A stretch of DNA of 64,000 nt from Oleidesulfovibrio alaskensis DSM 16109 (GTDB lineage: Bacteria > Desulfobacterota > Desulfovibrionia > Desulfovibrionales > Desulfovibrionaceae). The stretch spans positions 1 through 64,000 of the forward strand of contig NZ_AXWQ01000004.1 of NCBI RefSeq assembly GCF_000482745.1. The letters are read 5' to 3'. The notes below the pieces were generated by a model that searched no databases, was not told the origin of the DNA, and saw only the letters and a program-made list of their open reading frames with translations. Shown in pieces: positions 43,230 through 52,537 of this stretch; positions within the stretch are counted from its first letter, which is position 1; the number at the start of each line of letters is the position of its first letter. The position numbers were made by a program, and so were the translations under genes.

Positions 43230-43706
43230 CTACAGCGTGCCAAGTGCGCTCATATCTTCGTGTGATAGCAACCGGTCGAGATCGAGCAGAATCAGAAGCC
43301 TGTCCTGCAGCTTGCCCACACCGCTTATGTAATCCGATTCCATACCTGCAACCACCGGTGGCGGCGGTTCGACCGTTCCGGCCGGAATACGCAGGACTTC
43401 GGAAACCGAATCCACAATAAAGCCCACGATCATGTTATTTATCTCAATAACAATAATACGCGTATGCTTGTCATGCTTTTTGGAATCAAGTCCGAATCTG
43501 CGACGCAGGTCAATAATGGGAATGACCTTGCCGCGCAGATTGATGACACCTTCGACAAACTCGGGAGCCCGGGGTACTTTAGTGATCTCCATGGTACGGA
43601 TAATTTCCTGTACCTTGAGGATCTCGACGCCGAACTCTTCTTCGCCGATACTGAATGTCACCAGCTGCAACAGCTCGTCATCCTGCTTTCTCTGAGTCTC
43701 ATTCAT
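43230..43706 (-). CDS. cheW: Chemotaxis coupling protein CheW
   Basis: A 158-residue adaptor. ATG 43706 lies after AAGGAG with a spacer and matches the family start, against a longer frame from 43760. Blocks are LVTFSIGEEEFGVEILKVQEIIR, VINLRGKVIPIIDLRRRFGL, IVIEINNMIVGFIVDSVSEVLRI. It links receptors to CheA. It is solitary: no che or mcp genes lie beside it in the window. Confidence 0.97.
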   Translation of the reverse strand: MNETQRKQDDELLQLVTFSIGEEEFGVEILKVQEIIRTMEITKVPRAPEFVEGVINLRGKVIPIIDLRRRFGLDSKKHDKHTRIIVIEINNMIVGFIVDSVSEVLRIPAGTVEPPPPVVAGMESDYISGVGKLQDRLLILLDLDRLLSHEDMSALGTL

Positions 43707-43947
43707 GCTGACAACTCCTTTGTCAAATCCGTGACCGGATCTGCTCCTGCCGCAGGGCAAGAATCACTTGCATAATTGTGAACCAAAACAAGAGCGTTGG
43801 CAACCCATGCCGGTTATAAGACAGTCGGGGAAGCACACCCCGCAGTCTCCTACAAAATGGTTGTAAAACGATTCGCGGTCGCGTAAAAGGATTTTTACCT
43901 GTTTATAACCGGCAGCCGCCTAACACCGCGCCACGGAGCACTTCTCA

Positions 43948-44175
43948 ATGGCTCACATTTTTCCGTATCCCGATGATGTCCCGCTGAACGTTCAGATCAA
44001 GTCCTTGGGAGACGAAGAATTACTGGATTTCTGGGAAGAGACGCAGTTCCTTGAAAAAGTATTTCAGGAAGAAATAATACCCGTTCCGCAGCACTCATTT
44101 GAATACGAAAAGCTTATTCTGCAGGAACTGCAGCTGCGTTCATGCAGGCGCTGTCTTGCCGAACGCCGGTTTTAG
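43948..44175 (+). CDS. Small hypothetical protein
   Basis: A 75-residue acidic protein, MAHIFPYPDDVPLNVQIKS followed by a GDEELLDFWEETQFLEKVFQEE helical stretch and a basic Cys tail SCRRCLAERRF. GGAG precedes the ATG. A strong terminator follows. I recognise no family; the isolated position and acidic/basic split give no function. Confidence 0.6.
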   Translation: MAHIFPYPDDVPLNVQIKSLGDEELLDFWEETQFLEKVFQEEIIPVPQHSFEYEKLILQELQLRSCRRCLAERRF

Positions 44176-44224
44176 AACATTTTTTGTCCGGCACCGCAAA
44201 TTGTGCTGCTCTGACCAAAAGAGA

Positions 44225-44254
44225 AAAGCCCCGCGCAAGCGGGGCTTTTTTTTT
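44225..44254. terminator. Terminator between the small ORF and ugd
   Basis: AAGCCCCGC pairs with GCGGGGCTT around GCAA with a run of T residues on the plus strand and A-rich flank on the other; likely bidirectional. Confidence 0.9.
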
Positions 44255-44278
44255 ACAATACTGCTTTGCAAATGAAGA

Positions 44279-45616
44279 TCATTTGCCGGAGGGCCGCCCC
44301 ACGCAGAAGTAGGCGAAGCCTTCCTTCGCCATAAATTCAGGCGAATACAGGTTTCTGCCGTCAAACAATATGGGCGCGGTAAGTGACTTGCGTACGCGGC
44401 CGAAATCAGGATTACGGAACTGATTCCACTCGGTGACCACCAGCAGAGCCTGCGCGCCTTCCACAGCTTCGTACTGTTCATCCACAATGGTAACCAGAGG
44501 ATTATCGGCCAGCAGTGCACGTGCATTGTCGGCAGCCACGGGGTCGTATGCCTGAACCTTCATGCCCTGCGCGGTAAGTTCCTGTATTATAGTCAGGGCT
44601 GCCGCTTCGCGCATGTCATCAGTATTGGCCTTGAATGCCAGCCCCCACAAGGCGATGGTCTTGCCCTGCACTCCGCCCTGCGGGGCAAAGTATTCCAGAA
44701 TCCGCTCAGCCATGTGTTTTTTCTGCCGGTAGTTCACATCCTCCACAGCTTCCAGCAACTGGGGTCTGAATCCGTACTCCCGTGCGGTATGGATGAGTGC
44801 CTTGACGTCTTTGGGGAAGCAGGAACCGCCGTAGCCCACTCCCGGATAAATAAAATGGTAGCCGATACGGTGGTCTGAACCTATCCCCGTACGCACGTCG
44901 CGCACATCTGCCCCCACACGCTCGCACAGCGTGGCGATCTCGTTAATGAACGAAATTTTGGTGGCAAGCATGCAGTTGGCCGCATATTTGGTCATTTCAG
45001 CACTGCGCACGCCCATAACAATAAGCTTTTCACGACTGCGGGCAAACGGCGCATACAGCTGCTTAAGGTATTCTGCCGTTTCGGCGCTGTCGGTTCCCAC
45101 CACCACCCGGTCAGGCTTCATGAAATCGTTGACCGCATCGCCTTCCTTGAGGAACTCGGGGTTGGAAACCACGTCGAACGGAATGTCCACCCCGCGCTTT
45201 TCCAGTTCCGCGGCGATAATGGCGCGAACCTTGTCAGCGGTACCCACGGGTACTGTGGATTTATCAACCACTATTTTTCTGTCAGTCATGCCGGCGCCCA
45301 CCTGACGGGCCACCTGTTCCACAAATCCAAGGTCGCAGGAGCCGTCATCGCGGGAGGGGGTACCCACAGTGATGAACACGAAAAGCGAGTCCTTCAACCC
45401 GTCTTCAAGACTGGTGGTAAACTGCAGGCGCCCCTCTGCGTAGTTGCGGCGTACAAGTTCTTCCAGTCCCGGCTCGTAAATATGCACCTTGCCGGCTTTC
45501 AGCGTTTCGACCACCTCGGGATTCACGTCCACGCAACGGACGGTATTACCCATTTCAGCAAAGCAGGCGGCGCTGACAAGTCCTACATAGCCAGTACCGA
45601 CAATACAAACGTTCAT
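44279..45616 (-). CDS. ugd: UDP-glucose 6-dehydrogenase
   Basis: A 445-residue NAD-dependent enzyme making UDP-glucuronate for surface polysaccharides. The Rossmann start VCIVGTGYVGLVSAACFAEMG, VDKSTVPVGTADKV, NPEFLKEGDAVNDFMKPDRVVVG and the catalytic Cys in GVGYGGSCFPKDVKAL are all present, as is IALWGLAFKANTDDMREA. Single gene, no close neighbours on its strand. Confidence 0.96.
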   Translation of the reverse strand: MNVCIVGTGYVGLVSAACFAEMGNTVRCVDVNPEVVETLKAGKVHIYEPGLEELVRRNYAEGRLQFTTSLEDGLKDSLFVFITVGTPSRDDGSCDLGFVEQVARQVGAGMTDRKIVVDKSTVPVGTADKVRAIIAAELEKRGVDIPFDVVSNPEFLKEGDAVNDFMKPDRVVVGTDSAETAEYLKQLYAPFARSREKLIVMGVRSAEMTKYAANCMLATKISFINEIATLCERVGADVRDVRTGIGSDHRIGYHFIYPGVGYGGSCFPKDVKALIHTAREYGFRPQLLEAVEDVNYRQKKHMAERILEYFAPQGGVQGKTIALWGLAFKANTDDMREAAALTIIQELTAQGMKVQAYDPVAADNARALLADNPLVTIVDEQYEAVEGAQALLVVTEWNQFRNPDFGRVRKSLTAPILFDGRNLYSPEFMAKEGFAYFCVGRPSGK

Positions 45617-45791
45617 TATGATATCCTTATAGCGTTGAGTATGCTTCCTTGATCAGTTTTCTGCACGATTCAGTTACTCACAACCCCCAAAAACGTCAAT
45701 GCCTGGCGGGCGGCCCCGTTTTTTTGAAGACGGATGCTTGACTTTCCGGCAGGCTCTTCTGAGAGTGCAAAAAAATATTCAGGAGACTGAC

Positions 45792-46517
45792 ATGCCTGTG
45801 CTTGTTGTTAATGTTGATCATGTTGCCACCCTGCGCCAGCAGCGCATGGGAAAAGAACCGGAACCGGTCACCGCAGCCCATCTGGCTGAACTGGCCGGAG
45901 CCCGCGGAATAATAGTACATCTGCGTGAAGACAGACGGCACATTCAGGACAGGGATGTGGAGATGATAGCGGCCACCCTGAACACGCGCATGCATCTGGA
46001 AATGGCCGGCACCCCCGAAATGCGCGAAATTGCCCTGCGTATCAACCCCCATATTGTCTGTCTGGTTCCGGAAAAAAGAGAAGAACTGACAACCGAAGGC
46101 GGACTGGTTGTGGCCGGACGCGAAAAAGAGCTTGCAGCCTACCTTGCCCCCATACATGCCAGAGGCATACGCTCCAGCCTGTTCATAGAGGCAGACCCCG
46201 CGCAGATACGTGCCGCGCGTAATGTCGGTTCGGAGTATGTGGAACTGCACACCGGACACTTTGCCGACGCAGCCACTCAGGACGAGATGCGCCGGGAGCG
46301 TGATAAAATCGTACGCGGCGTTGAACTGGCCCGCACGCTCGGGCTCAAGGTTAATCTGGGTCATGGACTAAACTACACCAACATCTACGAATTCAAGAAC
46401 GTTTCCGGAATCAGCGAATACTCCATCGGGCATTCCATTGTTTCCAGAGCTGTGCTGACAGGCATGGAAAAAGCCGTGGCACAGATGGCGGCCATCATAG
46501 CCACGTTCAGCGAATAG
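45792..46517 (+). CDS. pdxJ: Pyridoxine 5'-phosphate synthase
   Basis: A 241-residue TIM-barrel enzyme condensing 1-deoxy-xylulose-5-phosphate with 3-amino-2-oxopropyl phosphate. ATG 45792 after AGGAG gives the family start [19 protein letters not shown]. Other blocks are [47 protein letters not shown] and [14 protein letters not shown]. First gene of a plus-strand run with acpS 21 bases on. Confidence 0.97.
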
Positions 46518-46538
46518 CCCTTCACCGCGGAAACAGGC

Positions 46539-46910
46539 ATGATTTTAGGAACAGGACTGGACCTGACCGAACTCGGACGCATACGCGCCGCCCTTGAAAG
46601 GCAGCCTGAAAGGTTTCCGCGCCGCATTCTGCATGATTCTGAACTTGCGGCCATGCCACGTCTGTCCGTCGCGTGGCTGGCCGCACGTTTTGCCGCCAAA
46701 GAAGCCGCGGCAAAGGCACTGGGAACAGGATTCACCGGCGGTGTGGCGTTCAGGGACATCGAAGTGTATAAGGAACTGTCGGGAAAGCCATGCCTGCGCT
46801 TTCACGGCGCCGCGTTTGAGCATGCACAAAAAATGGGTGTGAAAAAAATCCACCTTTCACTGACCCACGGCAGAGACACCGCTGCCGCCGTTGTCATACT
46901 CGAAGGCTGA
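46539..46910 (+). CDS. acpS: Holo-(acyl-carrier-protein) synthase
   Basis: A 123-residue phosphopantetheinyl transferase. It starts [16 protein letters not shown] with the Mg-binding D in GLDL, and has the second motif [18 protein letters not shown] (Glu/Lys). The end [18 protein letters not shown] is typical. It activates acyl carrier protein. pdxJ-acpS neighbours are a common pairing. Confidence 0.96.
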
Positions 46911-46948
46911 CAAAGGGGCCCCGCGGATCTGCAACAAGAGGTGTGTTT

Positions 46949-48595
46949 ATGTTTCTCCCCCTGCCCACACCACAGGAAATGAACCGGTGGGATCAGGCTG
47001 CCGTTGACGAAGCGGGCATGCCTGCCGAGATGCTGATGGAAAACGCCGCCCGCGAAGCTTTCAGAGTGCTGTGCGGCTGCTTTGAAAAATCCTCGGCAAC
47101 GGGCGCGCATACGGCGGAAGACCCTGCATGGTGCCTTGCTGAAAAGCGCATCCTCTGTTTCATGGGTGGAGGAAACAACGGCGGCGATACCGCCGCACTG
47201 GCCAGACTTCTTTGCGGTGCCGGTGCCACCGTGCTTGTGGTGCACACGCGCCCGCTTGAAGATTTCCGGCAGGAGGCGGCATGGCACATAGAGCGTGCAC
47301 TTCAGGCGGGAGTGCTTTTTGTACAGTATGACGCATCTTGTCCCGCAGTTATCCCCGCTGTCCTTTCCACCAAGGAATTATCAAACTGGAACGACGACGC
47401 CTGTCCGGTGCCCGTCATGCCGGACATCGTGGTTGACGGTCTGCTGGGAACGGGACTGCGGGGCGAAGTGTCAGATTCGCTGCTGGCACTTATCCGGCAT
47501 ATCAATGCGCTGGCACGGACCGCATTTGTCTTTTCACTGGATATTCCCAGCGGTATGGACGGACTGACGGGGCTGCCCTCTCCGGAGTGCGTCTGTGCCC
47601 GCTGCACCGTCACATTTCAGGCTCCGAAGACAGGACTGCTTCACCCCGAGGCAAAGGAATATACCGGCAGGCTGCACATACGGGACATCGGCATTCCTCC
47701 CGCTATCCAGAACAGGTATCCCACGCGACTTCGCAGGGCCACATGTGCTGTTGCCGCACTGCCCCCCCCGCCCTCGGCGGCCATGCACAAGGGCACGGCA
47801 GGCCGTGTGCTGGTCATCGGCGGGTCCGCAGGGCTTTGCGGTGCTCCGCTGCTGGCGGCTGCCGGAGCCTTGCGCGCCGGTGCCGGACTCGTCACGGTGG
47901 CCGTTCCTGCCCGCCTTGAAGCCTGTGTCAGACATGGCAATCCGGACATCATGACATTGCCGCTTGCGTGCGGCGACGACTGGGCCGCTTTTGACGCACG
48001 CATGCTGGAAGGGCTGGATGAGCGCTACGACGCAGTCATTGTGGGCAACGGCATGGGGCGCTCGGCTCACGCCGGCGAGGCGCTTGCCGAAATTTTGAAA
48101 ACCCCCAGGCCTGCCTCCGTCATCGATGCGGACGCACTTTTCCATTTACGCCACCCTACGCAGATGCTTGCATTGATGCGTGAAACAGATATTCTTACAC
48201 CTCATCCGGGCGAAATGGCTTTTCTGACGGGTCTGACCATAGAGCAGGTACAGGCAGACAGGCTTGCCGCGCTGGAAATGCTGACGCGGCGCACAGCAGC
48301 AACCTGTATTCTGAAGGGCGCAGGCACTCTGGTGGGCAGCACACAGTCATTTACAGCGTTTATCGACGCCGGAGGGCCGTCACTGGCGGTGGGCGGCTCC
48401 GGCGATGTGCTTGCCGGTATATGCGCCGCATTTGCGGCACAGGGCCTTGGGGCATTCAATGCCGCCGCCGCTGCGGCATTCATCCACGGAAAAGCCGGAG
48501 AACTCCTGTTGCAGGAATTTCCGTTGCGCGGTACTACCGCATCTGAAATAGCTGATACCATTCCCCGTACCAGAAAGGAGCTTTATCATGCTTAG
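46949..48595 (+). CDS. nnr: Bifunctional NAD(P)H-hydrate repair enzyme
   Basis: A 548-residue fusion. The N-terminal YjeF_N epimerase domain (FMGGGNNGGDTAALARLL, VDGLLGTGLRGEVSDSL, LDIPSGMDGLTG) is joined to a C-terminal ADP/ATP-dependent dehydratase of the ribokinase-like fold (LVIGGSAGLCGAPLLAAAGALRAGAGLVTV, LTPHPGEMAFLTG, VGGSGDVLAGICAAFAA). Together they repair hydrated NADH and NADPH. ATG 46949 is preceded by AGAGGTG; a GTG at 46943 is two codons upstream. Its end overlaps the CBS gene by 8 bases. Confidence 0.95.
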   Translation: MFLPLPTPQEMNRWDQAAVDEAGMPAEMLMENAAREAFRVLCGCFEKSSATGAHTAEDPAWCLAEKRILCFMGGGNNGGDTAALARLLCGAGATVLVVHTRPLEDFRQEAAWHIERALQAGVLFVQYDASCPAVIPAVLSTKELSNWNDDACPVPVMPDIVVDGLLGTGLRGEVSDSLLALIRHINALARTAFVFSLDIPSGMDGLTGLPSPECVCARCTVTFQAPKTGLLHPEAKEYTGRLHIRDIGIPPAIQNRYPTRLRRATCAVAALPPPPSAAMHKGTAGRVLVIGGSAGLCGAPLLAAAGALRAGAGLVTVAVPARLEACVRHGNPDIMTLPLACGDDWAAFDARMLEGLDERYDAVIVGNGMGRSAHAGEALAEILKTPRPASVIDADALFHLRHPTQMLALMRETDILTPHPGEMAFLTGLTIEQVQADRLAALEMLTRRTAATCILKGAGTLVGSTQSFTAFIDAGGPSLAVGGSGDVLAGICAAFAAQGLGAFNAAAAAAFIHGKAGELLLQEFPLRGTTASEIADTIPRTRKELYHA

Positions 48596-49040
48596 CGCAA
48601 AAGACATCATGTCCGCAGACCCTGTGACCGTAGCTCCTGACATGGATATCATCGAAGCCACCAAACTGATGCTGGAATACAAGTTCAACGGCCTGCCCGT
48701 TGTGGACGACGCCGGCAAGCTGGTGGGAGTGCTGTGTCAGAGCGACCTTGTCGCTCAGCAGAAAAAGGTCAATCTGCCCTCTCTTTTCACCATTCTTGAC
48801 GGCTTCATTCCGCTGAAATCGCTATCTGACATGGATTCGGAAATGCGCAAGGTCGCTGCCACCCGTGTCAGCGATGCCATGACCGACAATCCGGCCACTG
48901 TCACGCCGGATACCCCGCTGGATGAAGTCGCCACCCTGATGGTGGATTCCAAGTATTATACGCTGCCCGTTGTCAAGGACGGCATTCTTGTCGGCGTTGT
49001 CGGCAAAGAAGATGTTCTGCGCACGCTGGTCGGCGTTTAG
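48588..49040 (+). CDS. CBS-domain pair protein
   Basis: A 150-residue protein made of two CBS motifs (about residues 5-60 and 85-145), seen as AKDIMSADPVTVAPDMDIIEATKLM, FNGLPVVDDAGKLVGVLCQSDL, SDAMTDNPATVTPDTPLDEVATLM and LPVVKDGILVGVVGKEDVLRTL. Such pairs bind adenine nucleotides and act as energy sensors, but no effector domain is attached. Coupled to nnr upstream; the target is unknown. Confidence 0.93.
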   Translation: MLSAKDIMSADPVTVAPDMDIIEATKLMLEYKFNGLPVVDDAGKLVGVLCQSDLVAQQKKVNLPSLFTILDGFIPLKSLSDMDSEMRKVAATRVSDAMTDNPATVTPDTPLDEVATLMVDSKYYTLPVVKDGILVGVVGKEDVLRTLVGV

Positions 49041-49054
49041 CCCGTATTCAAGCC

Positions 49055-49546
49055 ATGCAGCTTTCACTCAGGCTTCATGATGCAGAAGCCACGCTGAAAC
49101 TGGGAGCGATACTTGCGGACTGCATACGGCAGTCCGGCAGTGGTATTGCGCTTCTTCTCTGCGGCAGTCTGGGTGCCGGTAAAACAACACTTGTCCGCGG
49201 ACTGGTGTCGGCCCTGCCCGGCGGCTTTGCCGCTGAAGTGAGCAGCCCCAGCTTCAATATATGCAACATATACCCCACCGGACCGGAAACGGTGCACTAC
49301 GACCTGTACAGGCTGCAGGGTGCTCCGGTGGATGACAGTCTTTACGATCATGTGGAAGACGGTTCTTCCGTCGTGATTATCGAGTGGGCCGAATACCTGC
49401 CTGCCGATGCAAAGCCTGACAACGCTCTGGTGCTCACATGGCTCGAACAGCCCCAAGGCAGACTGGTAACCATCCAGGCTTCCGGCACCGGAGCAGAAAA
49501 TGTACTTGCCTGTCTGACCCCGCAGACGGCCGGGTTCACTGCATAA
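49055..49546 (+). CDS. tsaE: tRNA threonylcarbamoyladenosine biosynthesis ATPase TsaE
   Basis: A 163-residue P-loop protein: LLLCGSLGAGKTTLVRGLV is the Walker A; SSPSFNICNIYPTG and VHYDLYRLQGA are family blocks; SVVIIEWAEYLP is the Walker B-like part. It works with TsaB and TsaD to make t6A37. Tail length is slightly longer than usual. It follows the CBS gene after 14 bases. Confidence 0.95.
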   Translation: MQLSLRLHDAEATLKLGAILADCIRQSGSGIALLLCGSLGAGKTTLVRGLVSALPGGFAAEVSSPSFNICNIYPTGPETVHYDLYRLQGAPVDDSLYDHVEDGSSVVIIEWAEYLPADAKPDNALVLTWLEQPQGRLVTIQASGTGAENVLACLTPQTAGFTA

Positions 49547-49595
49547 GCACAACACGGCGCCCTTTGAAACTACGCTAAACGATTAGGATTACGGT

Positions 49596-50825
49596 ATGCG
49601 TATTCTGGTTCAGAAGTTCGGTGGAACTTCAGTCGCAAATCTGGAATGCATGCAGCAGGTCAAGCAGAAAGTGCTGCACGCCCGAGAAAACGGTTACAAA
49701 GTAATAGCCGTTCTTTCCGCCATGTCCGGAGAAACCAACCGGCTGCTCAACATGGCCGGCCAGTGGTCGCAATGCCCCGACGAGGCGGAAGTGGATGCGC
49801 TCATCTCCACGGGCGAGCAGGTCTCGGTATCGCTTTTTGCCATGCTGCTGCAGAACGAAGGCATCAAGGCCCGCTCGGTGCTTGGTTTTCAGATTCCGCT
49901 GAAAACCAATACGGCGTACAGCCGTGCCCGCATTCTTGATATCCGCAAAGACACCCTGGTCGAACTGCTTGAAGCGCACGATGTGCTGGCCGTTGCCGGC
50001 TTTCAGGGCATAAACGATGATAACCGCATAACCACGCTCGGTCGCGGCGGCTCCGATACTTCTGCCGTGGCGCTGGCGGCGGCTCTGGGCTGTGAATGCG
50101 AAATTTATACTGATGTGGACGGCGTATACACGACAGACCCCAATATGTGTTCCTCAGCCCGTAAACTGGACCGCATTTCCTATGACGAAATGCTTGAGAT
50201 GGCCAGCATGGGAGCAAAGGTTCTGCAGATACGTTCTGTGGAATTTGCAAAAAAATACAAGGTGCCTGTCCGCGTTCGCTCAACTTTTACCAATGATTCA
50301 GGAACATTGCTTACTCAGGAGGACTCTCAGATGGAAGCCGTCATGGTATCCGGCATTGCATATGACAAGGATCAGGCACGAATTACCCTACGCGGTGTGC
50401 CGGACACGCCCGGCGTGGCCGCGTCGCTGTTCTGTCCCCTTGCCGATGCCGGCATAGTGGTGGACATGATAGTCCAGAACCCGAGTCTGGACGGCGTCAC
50501 AGACATGACGTTCACCGTTCCCCGCAAAGACCTGACGAGAGCGCTTGAACTGGTGGAAAAAACCAGAGCAGAAGTGGGCGCCAAGGAAGTGCTGCACGAC
50601 CTCAATGTTTGCAAAGTTTCGGCAATCGGCGTCGGCATGCGCAATCATTCGGGCGTTGCCAGCAAAACTTTTGCCACGCTGCGCAGAGAAAACATCAATA
50701 TTCTGATGATCAGCACTTCTGAAATCAAAATAACCTGTCTGATAGAAGAAAAATACACAGAACTGGCCGTCCGCACACTGCATGATGCCTTCGGCCTCGA
50801 CAAAGATCAGTCACAGGCGGGCTGA
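49596..50825 (+). CDS. lysC: Aspartate kinase
   Basis: A 409-residue monofunctional aspartokinase: N-terminal LVQKFGGTSVANLE, TTLGRGGSDTSAVALAAAL, YTDVDGVYTTDP, then two ACT domains (ITLRGVPDTPGVAASLF and VSAIGVGMRNHSGVASKTF). First step of Lys/Thr/Met synthesis, usually feedback-inhibited through the ACT pair. It is followed by cimA after 11 bases. Confidence 0.97.
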   Translation: MRILVQKFGGTSVANLECMQQVKQKVLHARENGYKVIAVLSAMSGETNRLLNMAGQWSQCPDEAEVDALISTGEQVSVSLFAMLLQNEGIKARSVLGFQIPLKTNTAYSRARILDIRKDTLVELLEAHDVLAVAGFQGINDDNRITTLGRGGSDTSAVALAAALGCECEIYTDVDGVYTTDPNMCSSARKLDRISYDEMLEMASMGAKVLQIRSVEFAKKYKVPVRVRSTFTNDSGTLLTQEDSQMEAVMVSGIAYDKDQARITLRGVPDTPGVAASLFCPLADAGIVVDMIVQNPSLDGVTDMTFTVPRKDLTRALELVEKTRAEVGAKEVLHDLNVCKVSAIGVGMRNHSGVASKTFATLRRENINILMISTSEIKITCLIEEKYTELAVRTLHDAFGLDKDQSQAG

Positions 50826-50836
50826 CACACAATGCC

Positions 50837-52453
50837 ATGAAGCACATAGAAATATACGACACCACGCTGCGTGACGGCACTCAGGCCGAGGATATAAACC
50901 TCAGCACCGAAGATAAAATCAAGATAGCTCTCAAGCTGGATGAGCTGGGAGTCCGGTATATTGAAGGCGGCTGGCCGGGGTCCAACCCTGTGGACAGATC
51001 GTTTTTCAGCGATATTGAAAACTATGCCCTGAAAACAGCGCGCATTGCCGCTTTCGGCAGTACGCACCATCCTAACTTTCAGGCACAGGAAGACCCCAAC
51101 CTGCGGGCCATTATCGAATCGGGCGTCAGTACAGCCACCATTTTCGGCAAAAGCTGGGATGTGCATGTCAAGGAAGCGCTACGTGTCACAGAGCAACGCA
51201 ATCTGGAAATCGTTCACGATTCCGTTGCCTATCTGCGTCAAAAGCTCTCGGAAGTGCTTTTTGACGCCGAACATTTCTTCGACGGCTTCAAGGCAAATCC
51301 CGACTATGCTCTTGCGGTGCTCCGGCAGGCTTATGCAGCCGGAGCCCGCGTGCTGGTGCTGTGCGATACAAACGGCGGCAGCCTGCCCAGTGAAGTGGCA
51401 ACCATAACCGCCTCTGTGCGCAAAGCCCTGCCCGATGCCGCGCTGGGCATACACGCACACAACGACTGCGAGCTTGCGGTGGCTAATTCCATCGCCGCGG
51501 TACAAAGCGGGGCAACCCATATTCAGGGCACAATGAACGGAGTCGGTGAACGCTGCGGCAACGCCAACCTCTGCTCCATCATCCCCACGCTGGAACAGAA
51601 ATTTGCCCGGACGTATCAGTGTCTGCCCGAGGGCAGGCTTCCGCAGCTGACACGTATTTCCCACTTTGTCTCCGAAGTGGCCAATGTGCAGCCGTTCAGC
51701 CGCCAGCCCTTTGTGGGCAGGTCGGCCTTTGCGCACAAGGGGGGCATTCATGCCAGTGCCGTTAACCGTATGGCCAGCCTGTATGAACATATGGACCCCG
51801 AAGAAGTGGGCAACAGACAGCGGGTACTGCTTACCGAACTTGCAGGCAGGAGCAACATTGTTTCCATAGCCCGCAGATTCGGTTTTCATCTCGACAAGGA
51901 TGAACCAGTTGTCAAAGGTCTTCTCAAGGAACTGAAAGACAACGCAAGTCTTGGGTACGACTATGCGGCTGCAGAGGCATCTGTGGAGCTGCTGCTTTTT
52001 AAAAAGCTGGCCCGCAGGGGTGTCCGGCAGTTTTTCCGGCTTATCAATTTCCGCGTCATAGAGTCAAAACAGGGACGCGACGCCGAACCCATGTCGGAAG
52101 CCACAGTCATGGTAGAAGTGGAAGGAGTGGAAGAGCACACGGCAGCTTCCGGCCGGGGTCCTGTCAACGCGCTGGACAACGCCCTGCGCAAAGCGCTTTC
52201 GGGTTTTTACCCCCGCCTCAACGAAATGCGGCTGCTCGATTTCAAGGTGCGGGTGCTGAACGGAAGCAAACGCAGCGACGGCGGTACGGCCTCCGTCGTA
52301 CGGGTGCTCATTGAGTCCGGTGACCAGCATAGCCGCTGGGTAACCGTAGGGGTATCATTCAACATCATCGAAGCCAGCTGGCAGGCGCTGGTGGATTCCA
52401 TTACCTACAAACTGTATAAAGACGAAGGTGAACAGCGGGCCAAACTGGGCTAG
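50837..52453 (+). CDS. cimA: (R)-citramalate synthase
   Basis: A 538-residue HMGL-like/LeuA-family enzyme condensing pyruvate and acetyl-CoA to citramalate, the route to 2-ketobutyrate and isoleucine that bypasses threonine. The start is EIYDTTLRDGTQAEDINLS, followed by GGWPGSNPVDRSFF, GIHAHNDCELAVANS, QGTMNGVGERCGNANLCS and AHKGGIHASAVNRM; the C-terminal regulatory domain is that of the CimA type (DUF/LeuA_dimer). Pairs with lysC in one operon. Confidence 0.93.
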   Translation: MKHIEIYDTTLRDGTQAEDINLSTEDKIKIALKLDELGVRYIEGGWPGSNPVDRSFFSDIENYALKTARIAAFGSTHHPNFQAQEDPNLRAIIESGVSTATIFGKSWDVHVKEALRVTEQRNLEIVHDSVAYLRQKLSEVLFDAEHFFDGFKANPDYALAVLRQAYAAGARVLVLCDTNGGSLPSEVATITASVRKALPDAALGIHAHNDCELAVANSIAAVQSGATHIQGTMNGVGERCGNANLCSIIPTLEQKFARTYQCLPEGRLPQLTRISHFVSEVANVQPFSRQPFVGRSAFAHKGGIHASAVNRMASLYEHMDPEEVGNRQRVLLTELAGRSNIVSIARRFGFHLDKDEPVVKGLLKELKDNASLGYDYAAAEASVELLLFKKLARRGVRQFFRLINFRVIESKQGRDAEPMSEATVMVEVEGVEEHTAASGRGPVNALDNALRKALSGFYPRLNEMRLLDFKVRVLNGSKRSDGGTASVVRVLIESGDQHSRWVTVGVSFNIIEASWQALVDSITYKLYKDEGEQRAKLG

Positions 52454-52493
52454 CAGAACACAATTCCCGCCACGGCGGGGCCCGATAAAAATC

Positions 52494-52517
52494 AAGGCCG
52501 GTCACCCGGCCTTTTTT
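52494..52517 (+). terminator. Terminator after cimA
   Basis: AAGGCCGG and CCGGCCTT pair around TCAC, followed by TTTTT. Confidence 0.85.
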
Positions 52518-52537
52518 ATTCAATTCGCTGTCTGCGT